Source: an archaeon
Lineage (GTDB): Archaea; Nanobdellota; Nanobdellia; Woesearchaeales; UBA9642
NCBI GenBank assembly: GCA_020057295.1
Contig: JAGVGF010000001.1
Location: 1 to 64,000, forward strand
DNA: 64,000 nt
Direction of reading: 5' to 3'
The notes below the pieces were generated by a model that was not told the DNA's origin, did no database searches, and was given only the letters and a program-made list of their open reading frames with translations. Position numbers and translations under genes: made by a program. Positions within the stretch are counted from its first letter, which is position 1; each line of letters opens with the position of its first letter. Below are positions 16,901 through 31,900 of this stretch, piece after piece.

Positions 16901-19900
16901 TTCAAATGATTATGGAGTAACGTGGATACCTACTATTAGTACTGTTACAAGAAATTGGTATGATGTTGCTACATCGGCCAATGGAACATTCTCCACAGGA
17001 GTGTATAATGGAGGAGCATACAGCATCAATGATAATTTCTCCTCTAATGTAAGCGCACCAATTAACATTTTAACCGGTTTAGGAGAAAATAATGTTTATG
17101 ATAATTGGACGTTTAGTTGTCAAGCTAACTCTTCATCAAGTTCAACAAGTTCATGGATGAATAGCAGCGCAGTAAATGTTATTGGCGGATGTAGAAATGT
17201 ACTAACTTCTAATCAAGTAATTACATTGACTCAGAATTTATCAATTAATGATTTGTCATGTTTCAACGTGACTGCTTCAAATATTACACTTGATTGTAAC
17301 GGATACGCTATAATTGGCAATGATAGTACAAATGCTTACGGAATATATTCAAATTCAACAAATACTACTGTAAAGAATTGTGTGATTAAAGGATTCCAAT
17401 ACGATGTGTACTTTAATAGTTCTAAGAATGGTTTAATAAAAGACAATATTATTAATACTACAGCAGGAAATGGTATATATCTATTATTTGGTTCTGATAA
17501 TAATACGGTAAATAATAATACCATATACAGTAGCACCTATAATGGGAATCACGGTATCGACATTTCTTCTAGTAGTAATAATACCATCATCAGTAACACT
17601 ATGTATGCTTCTAATTCTAATGCTGCAGGATTGTATTTATCTAATACTCCTTCAGGAAATATTATACTTAATAATATCATATACGCTAATCTTACTGCTG
17701 GCTCGATGGGTGGTATTCAGCTTGCCGGAGCAAGTTATAATATCATAGATAATAACACCGTCTATGGTGGAGCCTCTAGTCCTGCAATTAATTATTATTC
17801 AGGAACTAATAATTATAATAATTTAACTAATAATGCTTTATCTGGAACAACTATCAATGTGATACTAATGTCTGGAGCATCTTATAATAATATAATAAAT
17901 AACACATTGAATACTACTGGTTCTGGTGTTATGTTGCAAGTCCAGGGATCTTCGGCTAGTAACGTATTTAGAAATAATACATTTAATAATTTTGGTACAG
18001 CATCTACAATGCAATTTACTAGCGGTAATAATAATGTAATAACAGGCAATTATATGAATTCAACTAATGGAGGCGGTACTGCTGTAATATATGTAAGCGG
18101 TGCTATAACAGGATTTAATATTACTAATAATACTATATATCATCAAACAGATTATGTAAAGAAAGGCATATACTTTAATAGTGTAACTTCAGGATTTATT
18201 TTGGATGGTAATAATATTACTACTATAGGATATGGTGATGGATTGTATATTTCTGGTAGTAGTGGGACTCAAACAGTGCATAATATTACTACTAATAATT
18301 ATATCAACAATCTTCCAATATATTATTATGATGGTACATATAAGGCTTGTCCTAATAATCAAGTATTGGAGTTTAATCCTAACAATCAAAATATTTCACA
18401 CTTACAATTTAGGGGCTGTACTAATATTACTATTACTGGATTAAACACTACAGGATTTGATTCAGTAACTATATGGGATTCTAGTTATATTAACGTAACT
18501 AATAGTATAATTAAAAATTATTACGGATTATCTTTCCTAGGTTCATCCAACGATTCGTATATTACAAATAATACTATTTATGGCTCTATCTCTGGATCTT
18601 CAGGAAATGCTCTAACTCTAGGAACACGCATGATTGTAAGATATAATACCATAGTTGTCTCTGGAGGAAGTTCTGATGGTATTGTTATGTCTAATATAGG
18701 ATATAATATTATTGACAATAACACTATCACGACTAGTGGTAGCGGTAGTAGTGATGGTATAATTCCATCAGGATTGTATAATAATATCACTAATAATTAT
18801 ATAACTACTTCTGGAAGTACAAGCCATTGTATATATCCTAATTCTAATGATTTAATTTATAATAATACTCTAATAAGTTATAGTTGCTGTAATGGAGGCG
18901 TTATGGCAGTATATGGTTCAAATAATAATATAACCTATAATACTATCACTGCTAGTTCCTCAACTTACACAGTAACATTTTCTGGCGCACAAAATAATTA
19001 TTTTACTAATAACAATATAACTGTTCTTAATGGTGTAGTTTATGCTTTAAGAGTTGATTCTAATGCAAATAACAATATTTTCAAAAATAATACAATCAAT
19101 GTATCGAGCAATATTAATGCAATATATTTGACTACATCACACAATAATACATTCTCTTATAACTCTTTAAACACAAGTAATGGTATTAGTATCTATATTC
19201 TTAATGGTCAAAATAATACATTTAGCGATTTTACACTAACTAACAAAAATATAACTTCAGAATACAGTTCTATATTAAACAATAATTCATTAACAAATGT
19301 TACAATCAGCCCAACCAATATCTACTTTACAGGCGGGAATAATACTACTAATATGATGCCAATCAAATGGTGGATTGATGTTTATGTTAATAATACTGCT
19401 AGTGGAAGTGCATTCCCTGGAGCTAATGTACTTATTAGAGATGTAAATAATAATTTAACGTTTAATGGAACTACTGATAGTACAGGATACGCTACTGTCA
19501 GACCTAACGCTATAGAATATATTTTAACTGCAAACAAAAATTATACCAGCTATAATAATTACACAGTATCTACAGCTACAGGCACCGGTGATAGTCAGAG
19601 TGTTAATGTAACTGGAAACACAATAATAATATTAAATTCTTTACAATTAGCATGTAACTTAGTTATTGGTCAATCTATAATATTAACAGGAAATCTTTCA
19701 GCTAACGCTTCCAATTGTTTCAACGTAACTGGAAACAATGTTGTAATTGACTGTGCAGGATATAGTATAACTGGAAATAATTCATTAGGAACATCAGGAA
19801 TTTACTCTACAGCAACAAATACTACTGTGAAGAATTGTGTGATTAACGGATTTTTATATGGGATATACTATTTTGGTGCAAGTAATGGCACAATATATAA

Positions 19901-22900
19901 TAATAATATCACTAACAATCTTTCTTCTAGTAGAAGTATTTATCTTAAGACAGGTTCTTATAATAACGTTAGTAATAATAATATCTCACAATCTGGAACA
20001 GTAGCTGATACAATCATAGAATTGAATGGTCAATTCAATGATTATATAATAAACAATGATATACGTAGTACTTCGTCTTACTATCCGACTTATGATTTAA
20101 GATTGACACCAGCAAATAACACTTTAATACAATATAATCGTTTCACTCACTCTGCTGGAAGTTCAGGCTTAATTCTATATGTTGGCGGTTCTAATCCTGG
20201 TTCAAATAATGATATGATTTATGATAACAATATTACCGACAATGGTGGTGCTACTGTGATAGGCGTATATAGTGGAACTAATAACACTTTTAGTCGTAAT
20301 ATAGTCACAGGTGTCTCTAGTAGTGTCATATATATACAAAGCGTTAATGGAGATTATTTCTATAATAATACATTCCCTAAATTATGGATGTATTCTTCAA
20401 ATAATCATTTATTTGTAAATAATACATTCAAAGGTACAGGCGCCAACGGTATAGAAATTCAAGATTCTAGCAATAATAACTTTACATTAGGTAATTCTAC
20501 AGGCTCATACGCTATAAAATTCAGTTATACAAGTTCTGGATCAATTAATAATACATTTACAAATATTACTTTGAGTGCAACAACTACTCACATATTATTA
20601 CTTGCACAAAGTGTTAATAATTCATTTTATTACAACAATCTAACAGGTAGTGGAACATGGATCAATAATTCAAATTCTACTAACACATTTAATACAACAG
20701 TCAATGGCGTTCCACAAGGTAATATTTATACTAACATTACAGCTTATGATGTGTCTGACTCTGATGGAGATAAATGGGCTGATGGTGGAGGACAATATCC
20801 ATTAAACTCATCATTCGCACCAACACAATGGGCAGGATATGGTAACGATTATGGACCATATACATCAAAAATCGGATGTGGTGTAATGCGTACAGGAAAT
20901 ACTATAATCACATTAACACAGAATCTTTCAATCAACAGTTCAACATGCTTCAACATCACTTCAGCAAATGTAACAATAAATTGTAATGGATTTAGTATAA
21001 CTGGAAATTTCACAGCTAACATTTATGGAATATATAGTAACCAATTTAATACTACTATTAAGAATTGTGTTATTAATGGATTTATGGATAATATACAGTT
21101 GAATAGTGCAAATAATAGTTTGATATATAATAATACTTTAAATGGTGCTTATGCAGTCAGTTCCTATCGCGGTAATATTTATTTGACTGCTGTTAATAAT
21201 GTTACTATACTAAATAATCGACTTAATATGACTGCTAGTAACTATGAAGCTAATGTGATGTTTGGTGGCGGTGGTGTTACTGATAATGTGTGGATTGATA
21301 GTAATATTATGAATGGTAGTGGAACTTATGCTAGCAACATCAGATTTCAAGGCGGAACTATTAATAAAATTTTTGTCAATAATAATACTATTTTAATGAA
21401 TTGTACTAGTCAAAATTGCAACGGTATCATTGCAGGCGGTTCAAATCCTTCATTAATTAATATAACTAACAATAATATTACTCTTTATCCTAGTTCTAGC
21501 GCATCAAGCAGTTCTCTACTAATAAGCATTCCTGGTATTTTAAATATTCTAAATAATACATTAAATGTTGCTGGTCCGAATTCTCCTGTAGATCTTTTCT
21601 CTATTACTCCATCTTCTGGTTCAAACATAAGTAATAATATAATATCCACAACTAATAGCTATAAGAATTTTATACTACCTCCTTATGCTTGGTCCAATGT
21701 AAATATCAGTAATAATTATATAAATAATAAACCAATAATTGCCTATGGTTCACTTGGTGTTACTTGTCCTAATAATCTAGTTATAAGCAATTTTACATAT
21801 AATTCTACGACCAATTATTCTTATGTAGGGTTCAGTAGTTGTACAAATGTAACACTAAATAATTTAGCTTATAGTGGAGGATTGGGTGTTTATTCATCAA
21901 CTCTTAATATATATAATTCTACATTTACTAACATGACAGACAGAGGTATTTATTTCGTTTCTGGAACGTCAGCATTAATGAATAATAATACTTTTTATCA
22001 AGATGGATATTTTCCTGCTGTGTCAAGTTATCTTATATGGTCACAATATACTAATTTTAACTTTACAAATAATTATGTATACTATAATAATATCTATTCA
22101 CCAATAATACTTTATACTTCAGGAACGGGTTACGTATACAATAATGTGATAGATGTTAATAATTCTAATGGAGGCATATTGTTGCTTTTACAAAATGGTG
22201 CCAATAGCAGGGTATATAATAATATTATTACCGCCTATAATAATTCTAACTCTATGGGTATGAGATTGCAAAGTGGCTCATCGCCTTCAGCATATAATAA
22301 TACACTGATAAATCTCCCTATTGGCATATCCTTCCAGTCTACATCCAATATTTCTTGTTATGATAATACTATAATAAATTCAACAACTTATGGTGTTTAT
22401 TATTATGGTAATGGTGCCTCATCACAACTTTCAAGCATATACAATAATATTATCACTCCTTATAGCGGTCAAGGAATATATTTGGAACATTCAACGTACA
22501 ATGTTACTATATATAATAATATCATAAATGGTACTCCTGGATACGGCATATATTTTACATTCGTTAAAGTAAATATTAGCGTGTACAATAACACTATATC
22601 TTCAAAAGCAAACTCTGCTGCAGGAATATATTATGACTCAAATCCTCCTACTGCTTATCCTAATTATAATGTGATAATAGCTAACAACAATATTACACTA
22701 AATGGTACATCATCTAATGGTATATACTATAATAATGGTGCAAATGCTAGTAGAGTATATGGTAACACTATAGATATGAATAATGCTGCAGGATCAAAGG
22801 CAATATATATTTCGCAAACAAATACCAGAGATAATGTATTCTACTATAACACTATACTTAATTCTCCAACATGGGTAAGTAACGCAAATGAGACGAATCA

Positions 22901-25900
22901 ATTTAACACTACAGTTAATGGTCAAGCTCAAGGAAATACTTATCCTAATATAACTTCTTATGATATTAATGATAATAATTTTGATGGTTATGGTGAGACT
23001 GGAACTCAGTATCCTGTAAATGCAACAATATTCCCAACAAAATGGGTTGGTGTTGGTGCTGATTATGGTCCCGCAACTAATAAGTTTGGATGTGGAACAA
23101 TAAGTACAACCAATGTGGTATTAACACTATCTCAAAATTTATCTGTTAATAGTTCAACATGTTTCAATATAACAGCACGAAATGTTACAATAGATTGTAA
23201 CGGATTTAGTATTACTGGAAATAATAGTGCTGGAACTTATGGTATATATACAAATTCGACAAATACTACAGTAACGAATTGTGTTATTAGTAATTTCTCA
23301 ACCGGATTAGGAATAAACAGTTCATATGTTACAGTACGAAATAATACTCTCCGACAATCTATTAGTTATGGCTTGTATGTGTTTGCTGGTTCTAATATTA
23401 ATATCTCCGGGAACAATATAACTTCAAATGGTAATTCTATTACTTATTTTAAGAATGTATATAACTCTACATTTAGCAATAATTATCTTTATAATTATAC
23501 TACTAATCATTATTATATTGATTTAAATAGTAATGTAACATTCTTTAATATATTGAATAATTCTTTTGCGGGTACAGCTGTGTCTAGTAGTAGGATGGTT
23601 TCTATGTCGGCAATAACATCTAATATATTTATTGCAAATAATACTGCACTTATAACTGGTACTACTGGAACTTCAAATATTTTCGTAAAGTTATATGGTG
23701 GATCTTCTAATATAACTATTGATTCTAATAATGTTTCCTTCTACGGTTCTTCCACTGCTGGTGGCAATTATATTATAGAAGGAGGACAATCTTTGCCTTA
23801 TACTAATATATTAATTAAGAATAATACTTTTATTCTTTCTGGAGGAGTAGTTAATTATGTATTATACCTTAATTCTCATGGTGGAGGATCATACACTCTT
23901 ACTAGTAATACTATTTCTGTAAGTCAGAATAATTCTGGATTATATCTGTTAGCAGGATATGGTAGGGATTATAATATCTCTACTTCAAATCTAATTAATG
24001 GCAGACCCACACTGTTCTACCATCCAACTTATAATCCTTGCCCTAATAATCAAGTATTTACTAATAATACTTTTTCATTATTAGGCTTTGTTGGATGTAA
24101 TAATATTACTGTGTCCGGAGTAAATGTTAATAATACTGAGGGAGTATGGATTATTGCATCAAACATTACAATTCTTAATTCCAATTTTACTGATTCATTT
24201 GTAGGTGTTCACATCTCTGGCGGAGCATTAGCTAATATTACTAATAATGTTATTAGTGCTTATGTTATGCCTATATATATAAGTGGTAATGATGGTGCAG
24301 TGTCCAATCAATTCTTTTACAGAAATAATGTTACTGCTAAAACAGGAAGTATTCTCCAATATTACAGCACAGTTTCATCAATTAATTATATCGATAATGA
24401 CTTTTTATCCCTAACTGCAAATACTTTAGAAATCTCTAGTTCAATAAGCGATAAATTCATCAACAATCGTATAACTGCTCTTTCGGCATATTATCCTATA
24501 CTTTTTAGTAGTGCCAGTTATCTTAATTTTACTGGTAATAATTTAACAACTGGTACTGGCTATGGTATGTACTTCGCTGGCACTGTTTCTTACTCATCAT
24601 TTTATAATAATAATATTTTTTCTAGTTCATCTGCTATTCGTGTTGCTTCCCAACTCGTACATAATGTATTTTCAGGAGGTTCAATAAATGGTACTTATGG
24701 TATTCATCTAGCTAGTTCTTCATCGAATAATAACACTTTCAAAGGTATTAACATAACTGCTTCGATTGCAAATGTATATGTGGTATCTACATCATACAAT
24801 AATACGTTCTATTGGAACTACTTTAATGGTTCAGGAATATGGGTAAATAATAGTAATTCTACTAATTCGTTTAATTTTACTTTGAATAGTGTGTCTCAAG
24901 GTAATTATTATCCTAACATAACGTCTTATGATATTAATGATATGAATTTTGATGGATGGGGAGATGCAGGAACACAATATCCAATCAATGCAACAACATT
25001 CCCTACAAAATGGGCAGGAATTGGTGCAGATTACAATCCAGCAACTAATAAGTTTGGATGTGGAACAATAAGTACATCAAATATAGTTGCAACTATGAGT
25101 GTAAATATTTCAGTCAATGGTTCAACGTGCTTTACAATAACAGGTGTTAATGTAACGCTTGATTGTAATGGATATTCTATTATTGGAAATCAGACTACGA
25201 GTACGTATGGTATAATTGCTAACGCAAACAATACTGTAATAAGAAATTGTAATATACAAGACTTCTTTGTCGGGGTATATTATCAGACTGGAAAATCGCA
25301 TGGTCAAATCTACAATAATAATATTACGGTAAATGTTAGTATATCTAGCGGAGTAGCCGCAAGACTAGATGGTAATAATATAACCTTCTACAATAATACT
25401 GCTGCATCTGTAGGAAGTTCAGGAGCCTCTTATCCTGTTTTCATATCCGGAGGTTATGTTAATATCACAAATAATAATTTACGAACATCAGGTGGAGGTA
25501 CGAATAGTCATGCAATATTTATCTCTACAATAGTTGGTGGTGTTATAGATAGAAACAATATAAACGCAAGCGCGAGTGCCTCTAGAGGTATTTATATCGC
25601 TCAAGGTAGAGATTATAATATCACTAATAATATTATCTATGCTCCTTCGACCTACGAAGCAATATATTTACAGGATGTTCACAGAGTATTATTCTTAAAC
25701 AATAATCTATCAACAACAGGAAATACTGCGATAGATCTTAGTTCTGGAGGAGGATCAACAAACGCTTCTGATAACAATTTCATCGGAGGTTCAATTACTG
25801 GAAAAATATTCTTTGAATATGATAGATGTATAAATAATACTTTTACAAACGTAACATTAAATTCAAGCAGTACTCATATTGATTTGACTGTAGGAAAATA

Positions 25901-28900
25901 TAACACCTTTTATTACAATAATTTCACAGGAACTGGAACATGGATAACTAATAATAATGAGACAAATCAATTCAACACATCTGTTAATGGAGTTGCTCAA
26001 GGTAATTTCTATCCATCAATTAATTCGTACCTTGTTTATGATAACAATCAAAATGGTTGGGCAGAAACAGGATCACAGTATCCATTCAATAATGTAACAG
26101 TTTCAAGTAAATGGACAGGAATTGGTGCTGATTATGGCCCAGCAACAACGAACTTTGGATGTGGTAATTTGGGAACTGCAAATACTAATTATATATTGCC
26201 AAACAATGTTTCAGTTAATAGTTCAACATGTTTCATAATAACAGCGCAGAACGTAACACTAGATTGTGCAGGATATTCGATTAGTGGGAATACTAGCGCC
26301 GAAACTTCCGGTGTTTATTCCACAATGTTTAATACGACTGTTAAGAATTGTAAAATTAATGGATTTAATTATGGTATATATTTTAACGCAACAAATAATG
26401 GAACCATCCAAAATAATAATATAAATGCAACGCAAACTTCAGGGTATGGTATTTATTTGCGTAATGGCGTGAATTACACTAATGTTTTGAATAACACAGT
26501 CTCTACTAATGCAAATAGCGGGATTGGAATACTTTTACAATCTAATTCTAATATGAATTCAGTGTATAATAATACTATTTCTACTTGGGTATCTAATAGT
26601 CATGCGATCTTGCTTAACCAAAATTGTCAGTATAATTTAATATATAATAATATTGTTTCGACAAATGATTCTGGGTCAATAGGTATACGTTTACAGAATA
26701 GTAATGATTATAATGTTGTTTATTCTAATATAATCTCTACTACGGGAAGTTCTAGTCATGGAATACATTTAGTTTCCGGTGGCTCTCGGTATAATTCTTT
26801 TTACAACAATAATTTAATTATAAACGGCTCTACAGCATATGGAGTTTATTTATCTACTATACAGGCATATAATAATTTTACTTCTAATAATATTTCCTCT
26901 GCTCAAAGTTACGGAATGTTGCTTGATTCGGGAGCATATGACAACATGATCTCTTTAGGATCGATAAATGGAACTATTGCTGTGATACTCACATTCTCTT
27001 CAAAAAATAACATCTTCACAAACATTACATTAAATGGATCAACATCAAATGTTTATGCAGATTCTACTTCAGGTAATAACACATTCTATTACAACAATTT
27101 CACAGGTTCTGGAATGTGGGTAAACAACAGTAATGAGACAAATTCATTCAATACAACAGTTACTGGAATTGCACAAGGCAATTACTATTCAAACATTAAC
27201 AGTTATGATATTAACGATTATATACCAGATGGATGGGGAGATGCAGGAACGCAATATCCAATCAATGCAGCAACAATTCCAACTAAATGGACAGGACTTG
27301 GTGCAGATTATGGTCCAGCAACAACAAAGTTTGGATGTGGAACAATTACGCAGCCGGATAGAACATATAATTTAACATCTGACTTAAACATTAATGGTGC
27401 AACATGTTTCATAATAGCAGCACAGAATGTTACAATAGATTGTAAGAATTATAATATTATAGGAAACAACACTCCTTACACTTATGGCATATATAGTAAT
27501 CAATATTTCTACACAGCATACAATTGTAGCAACATAATAAATTTCACCGATACTGTTGAGCAGCCAGGAACAATCGGTAATGCTACAACAAACAACAGAT
27601 TAATTACAGATAAATTAGCAGGAATTCCTTATAGTTTCTTACATAATGTTACAGTAAATAATACTGGAAACTCGTCAATGTTAAACTTAACTATCGTTGA
27701 AATAGTTTCAAGTCGTGGTGCAAAGATACAATCAGTAGCAGACTATTCAAGTAATTGTACAACCGATTTAAAACAAAACACTTACTGTTACAAAACATAT
27801 AACATAACAACCGTAGTAAGTTTAACGGCTGGACAACAATATCCTGCAGTAACATTCCAAGTGAATTGGTCAAATCATAATAGTACAAATGTTACGCAAA
27901 CATCAAGTTTTGATATTATAATACAAGCTAATCCTCAAATGTATGTTTCATCAACTAATCTATTGTTAAATTCTGGATTCAGTAATCCTAATATAACAAC
28001 ATTAACAGTAGATAGTATTGGTAATGTAGATTTAGGAACATTAAGTACACAAGCAGACAGTGTATTTGTAACAATGACTGGAAGTATTCCATCATCATGG
28101 ATAAAATTCTCAAGTTCAGACAGTTACTGGAATAATACTTGTGGCAGCGACTGTTGGGATTTACTGTATATGAATAGTCCATTAGATCTAAAATTGAACA
28201 CTACAATAACTAATTACAGTACAGCAACATACACTGGTAAAATAAATATAACATCATACATTGCAAGTTCAGTACAAACATATAAAGAGATAAATATTAC
28301 TATAAATGTAACATCAAGTATAAGTACATCCAATAATAATATTAATCAAACTACAAACATTAGCAACATAAATAGTAATATTGTAACAATAAATAATAAT
28401 GGTAATGCTCCATTAACTGATGTTGTAGTAACATATTACAATAACACATTACCAGCATCATGGATAATTATAAACAGTAATTCAAGCAGTTGGAATTCTA
28501 GTGGTAATAAATGGTCAGGCATAGTTGAAGGTTCTAGCGCATATTTGAATGTTTCATTAAATGTTCAAAGTTATACTCCAGGAACATACAATGGATACTT
28601 CACAATAAATACTACTGAAGGAGGAAGTTCGAGAATTAATATTTCAACAACAATCAATCCACAAATATCTCATAACACTACACTGACTCCGAACTTACAT
28701 CATGGCACAACAAATATTATTCCATTAACAATAAACAGTAATGGTAATGCAAAAGCAACAAGTATTAACACAACATTCATCACTGGAACTCTTCCAAGCA
28801 CTTGGATATCATTAAGTTACGGTAGCAATAATGGACAGTCAGTAAATATAGGAGATATAATCGAAGGAAACTCTAAAGATGTAAATATTACAGTAGTTAT

Positions 28901-31900
28901 TCCATCATTCCAAGATCCCGGACAATATAATGGAACAATAAATATTACGGGTACAAATGTTGCAGATAGCATAGTTAATATTTTTGTAAATGTTACAGCC
29001 AATACATCATGGTATATTGTTTCTCCAGTAAATAAAACCAATTCATTCACATTAAATCAGGCAGGAATATTAGCAAACATCACAATAAACAATACAGGTA
29101 ATAATCCATTGAACTTTACAATAAATTATAATATTGGTTATAACGCTGGGGGAGATTTGTGTTCAGGATATTATTGTCTCGGAACACCACAACCAGCCGG
29201 ATCAAATCCAACAAGCATACTTATACAAAAGAATAGTACAGGAACATTTAGTATAATTATTCCAGAAAGCACAGACAGTAAAACAAATGTGGGAGTAGAA
29301 GTAAACATCAGTAATGTTAACGCGACACCAACAGTTCTAACATCCATAATAGTATTTAATGTAACAAATCAGCCGCCACAATTAGTGTACTTGAACGCGA
29401 CACCAAATAATTATACAGAATTATATTATCCAATAGTCGTACAATCAATAATTACAGATGATGAACCAGAAACAGCAGTTATAGGAATGAATATATCATC
29501 AGTATACTTTAATATTACAAATCCACAAGGGACAGTCTATACCATAAACAGCACAAATATTACTGTCACAAACCTTACATTGCAAGGTGTAGCTGACAGG
29601 AAGAGATTTAATACATCATTCACAAATACCAATCTTGAGGGAATATACAATTTAACAGTATTCATTAAAGACAAATCAAATAATTATATTGCATCTAATA
29701 ATTATAGTTTCCAGGTTTTAGGATATACTACAGTAGGGATAACTACTAGTCAAAATATTACATCAAGCAATATTACACAATTACATGGAGAAATCGTAAA
29801 CAGTAATATTACAGTAACAATTACAGGATTAACAAACGCATATAACGCTAATATTACAGCCGTAACACCAAATGGATGGACTGTAACAACAACAAACATA
29901 GGTAATTTAACAGTTGGACAATTAGTCAATGGCACTCTTAATATCACATTGCCATTAGGAACAGTTCCAGGAACATATTCATTAACTCCTGTAGTTTCAT
30001 GGCAGAATGCTAATGGATCATTCAACAATAATACCGGATCACCATTTACAGTTATAGTAAATAATAATCCAGAAATAATTACCAATAATGTAATTAATAC
30101 AGTAATGAACCATAATAGCAATACCTCAATAATTATAGAAATTAACAGTACTGGCAATGTTAATTATGGTGATGGAACAAACCCTGCTTCGATAGTATTC
30201 GAGTCAGGAAATATTCCAATAGGATGGCTAAGCTTTGATAATACATTAACATTATTAACAAAAACATTAGGAATATTAACAAAGAATGTTACAAGAAATG
30301 TTACTGTATACTTGAACATTCCAAAAGGAACATTACCAGGAAACTACACAGGATTATTTAATATATCATCATTAAGTTATTCATACAATAAATATCAACA
30401 AGCAAACTTTACATTAACAATATTGATAGATTCTAATTCATGGAATGCAACAACATTATCTTCAACAAATGATTTCAGCCTGAATAGTGCAGGAAATATG
30501 GCGTCAGTAAACGTAACTAACGATGGTAACGGTAATTTAACATTCAACATAACATATCCAAATTATGGTGATACCGATTACAATTCATATACGAATTTAT
30601 TTAATATTAATCAGAATGTCAGCGGAACAATAGTTAATAGAGATAATATTACATTAGTGCCTGCTGCAAGTTCCATATTGTATGTGTATCAGACAGGCAG
30701 AAATATTACATTACAAAATGTTGGTATAAATGTTACAATAAACGTTAGCGGGACAGTGCGTAATGTTCCATTAATATTTAATATCACAGATCACAATCCT
30801 ATAATTTCTCAGATAACATTCTTAAATAACAGTAATGGACAAGATCAAAATTATACTGAATTAAATACACATATAACATTAAAATCTGTAGTGACTGATG
30901 ATAGAGATATTAACATAACAGCATTAACATTCAATGTTACAATGCCGAACAGTACTGTGATTACATTAATAGGTTCATCAACCAATGAAAATATACTATA
31001 TCAAGGACAATATGTATCGATGAATTTCACACAAGTATTTACTAATTCAAACATTTCAGGAGTATATGCTGTAACTTCTACAATAAAAGATTTAACAGGA
31101 CAGTACACGACAAGCAGTCCTTACTTGTTCAATGTACTAGGAGGAACAACATTAACAGTTACTCCAAACAGCACATTATATAATGCATCTAATGTAACAT
31201 TAGAAAATTCACAAAATATTACTGTAACATTAAACTTAACAAATGTTGGATATGTTACAGCACGTAATATTAACGTAACAGCAAATTTAACTAGTAATAA
31301 TAGTAATTGGATTGTATATCCTCTGAATTATAGTATTTATGTTTCACAAAATTCTACGACAGTATCACTAATAATTAATATTCCAGCAAATACTACACCA
31401 GGGATATATAATATTAATCCAGCAGTGTTCTGGAGCAATCCTAATAGCAGTATAGGATCATACAATTATGGTCTAATAAATATTAGTGTAGATTCTACAA
31501 AGATTGTAAGATTTAACACATATACTACAAATTATACTATTAAACACGGTACAACTAATATTACTGTATTGAGAATAGATTCTGTAGGTAATGATGATGC
31601 ATCAAACGTTATGATTACATTAATTAATACCCCTAATAATTTCACTGTAACAGCAAATCCTGGATCTATAAGTAGTATACCAAAAGGTGAGTATAGATCT
31701 GTTAATTTATCAATTACTCCAACGCAAGGATTAACTAATGGAACTTACACTTTCGATGTTAAAGTCAGAAATGATGGTAAACAGTATTATAGTGATAATT
31801 ATACCGTAACAGTTGTAGTTCCTGCAAGTTATGAATGGAATATTACTGCACGTAACGCTACATTAGTACATAATTCTAACTTTACATTACATGGTGTTTC

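Noticed and set aside
17190-27560. Repeats considered as a CRISPR array
   Set aside because: Repeat units are coding, in frame, hundreds of codons long and irregular in spacing; there are no short exact repeats with unique spacers and no cas genes in the window.
29750-30157. 135-codon minus-strand frame in the Ig-like part of the giant gene
   Set aside because: Hydrophobic antisense reading of Thr/Asn-rich coding DNA; an expected artefact of the codon bias.
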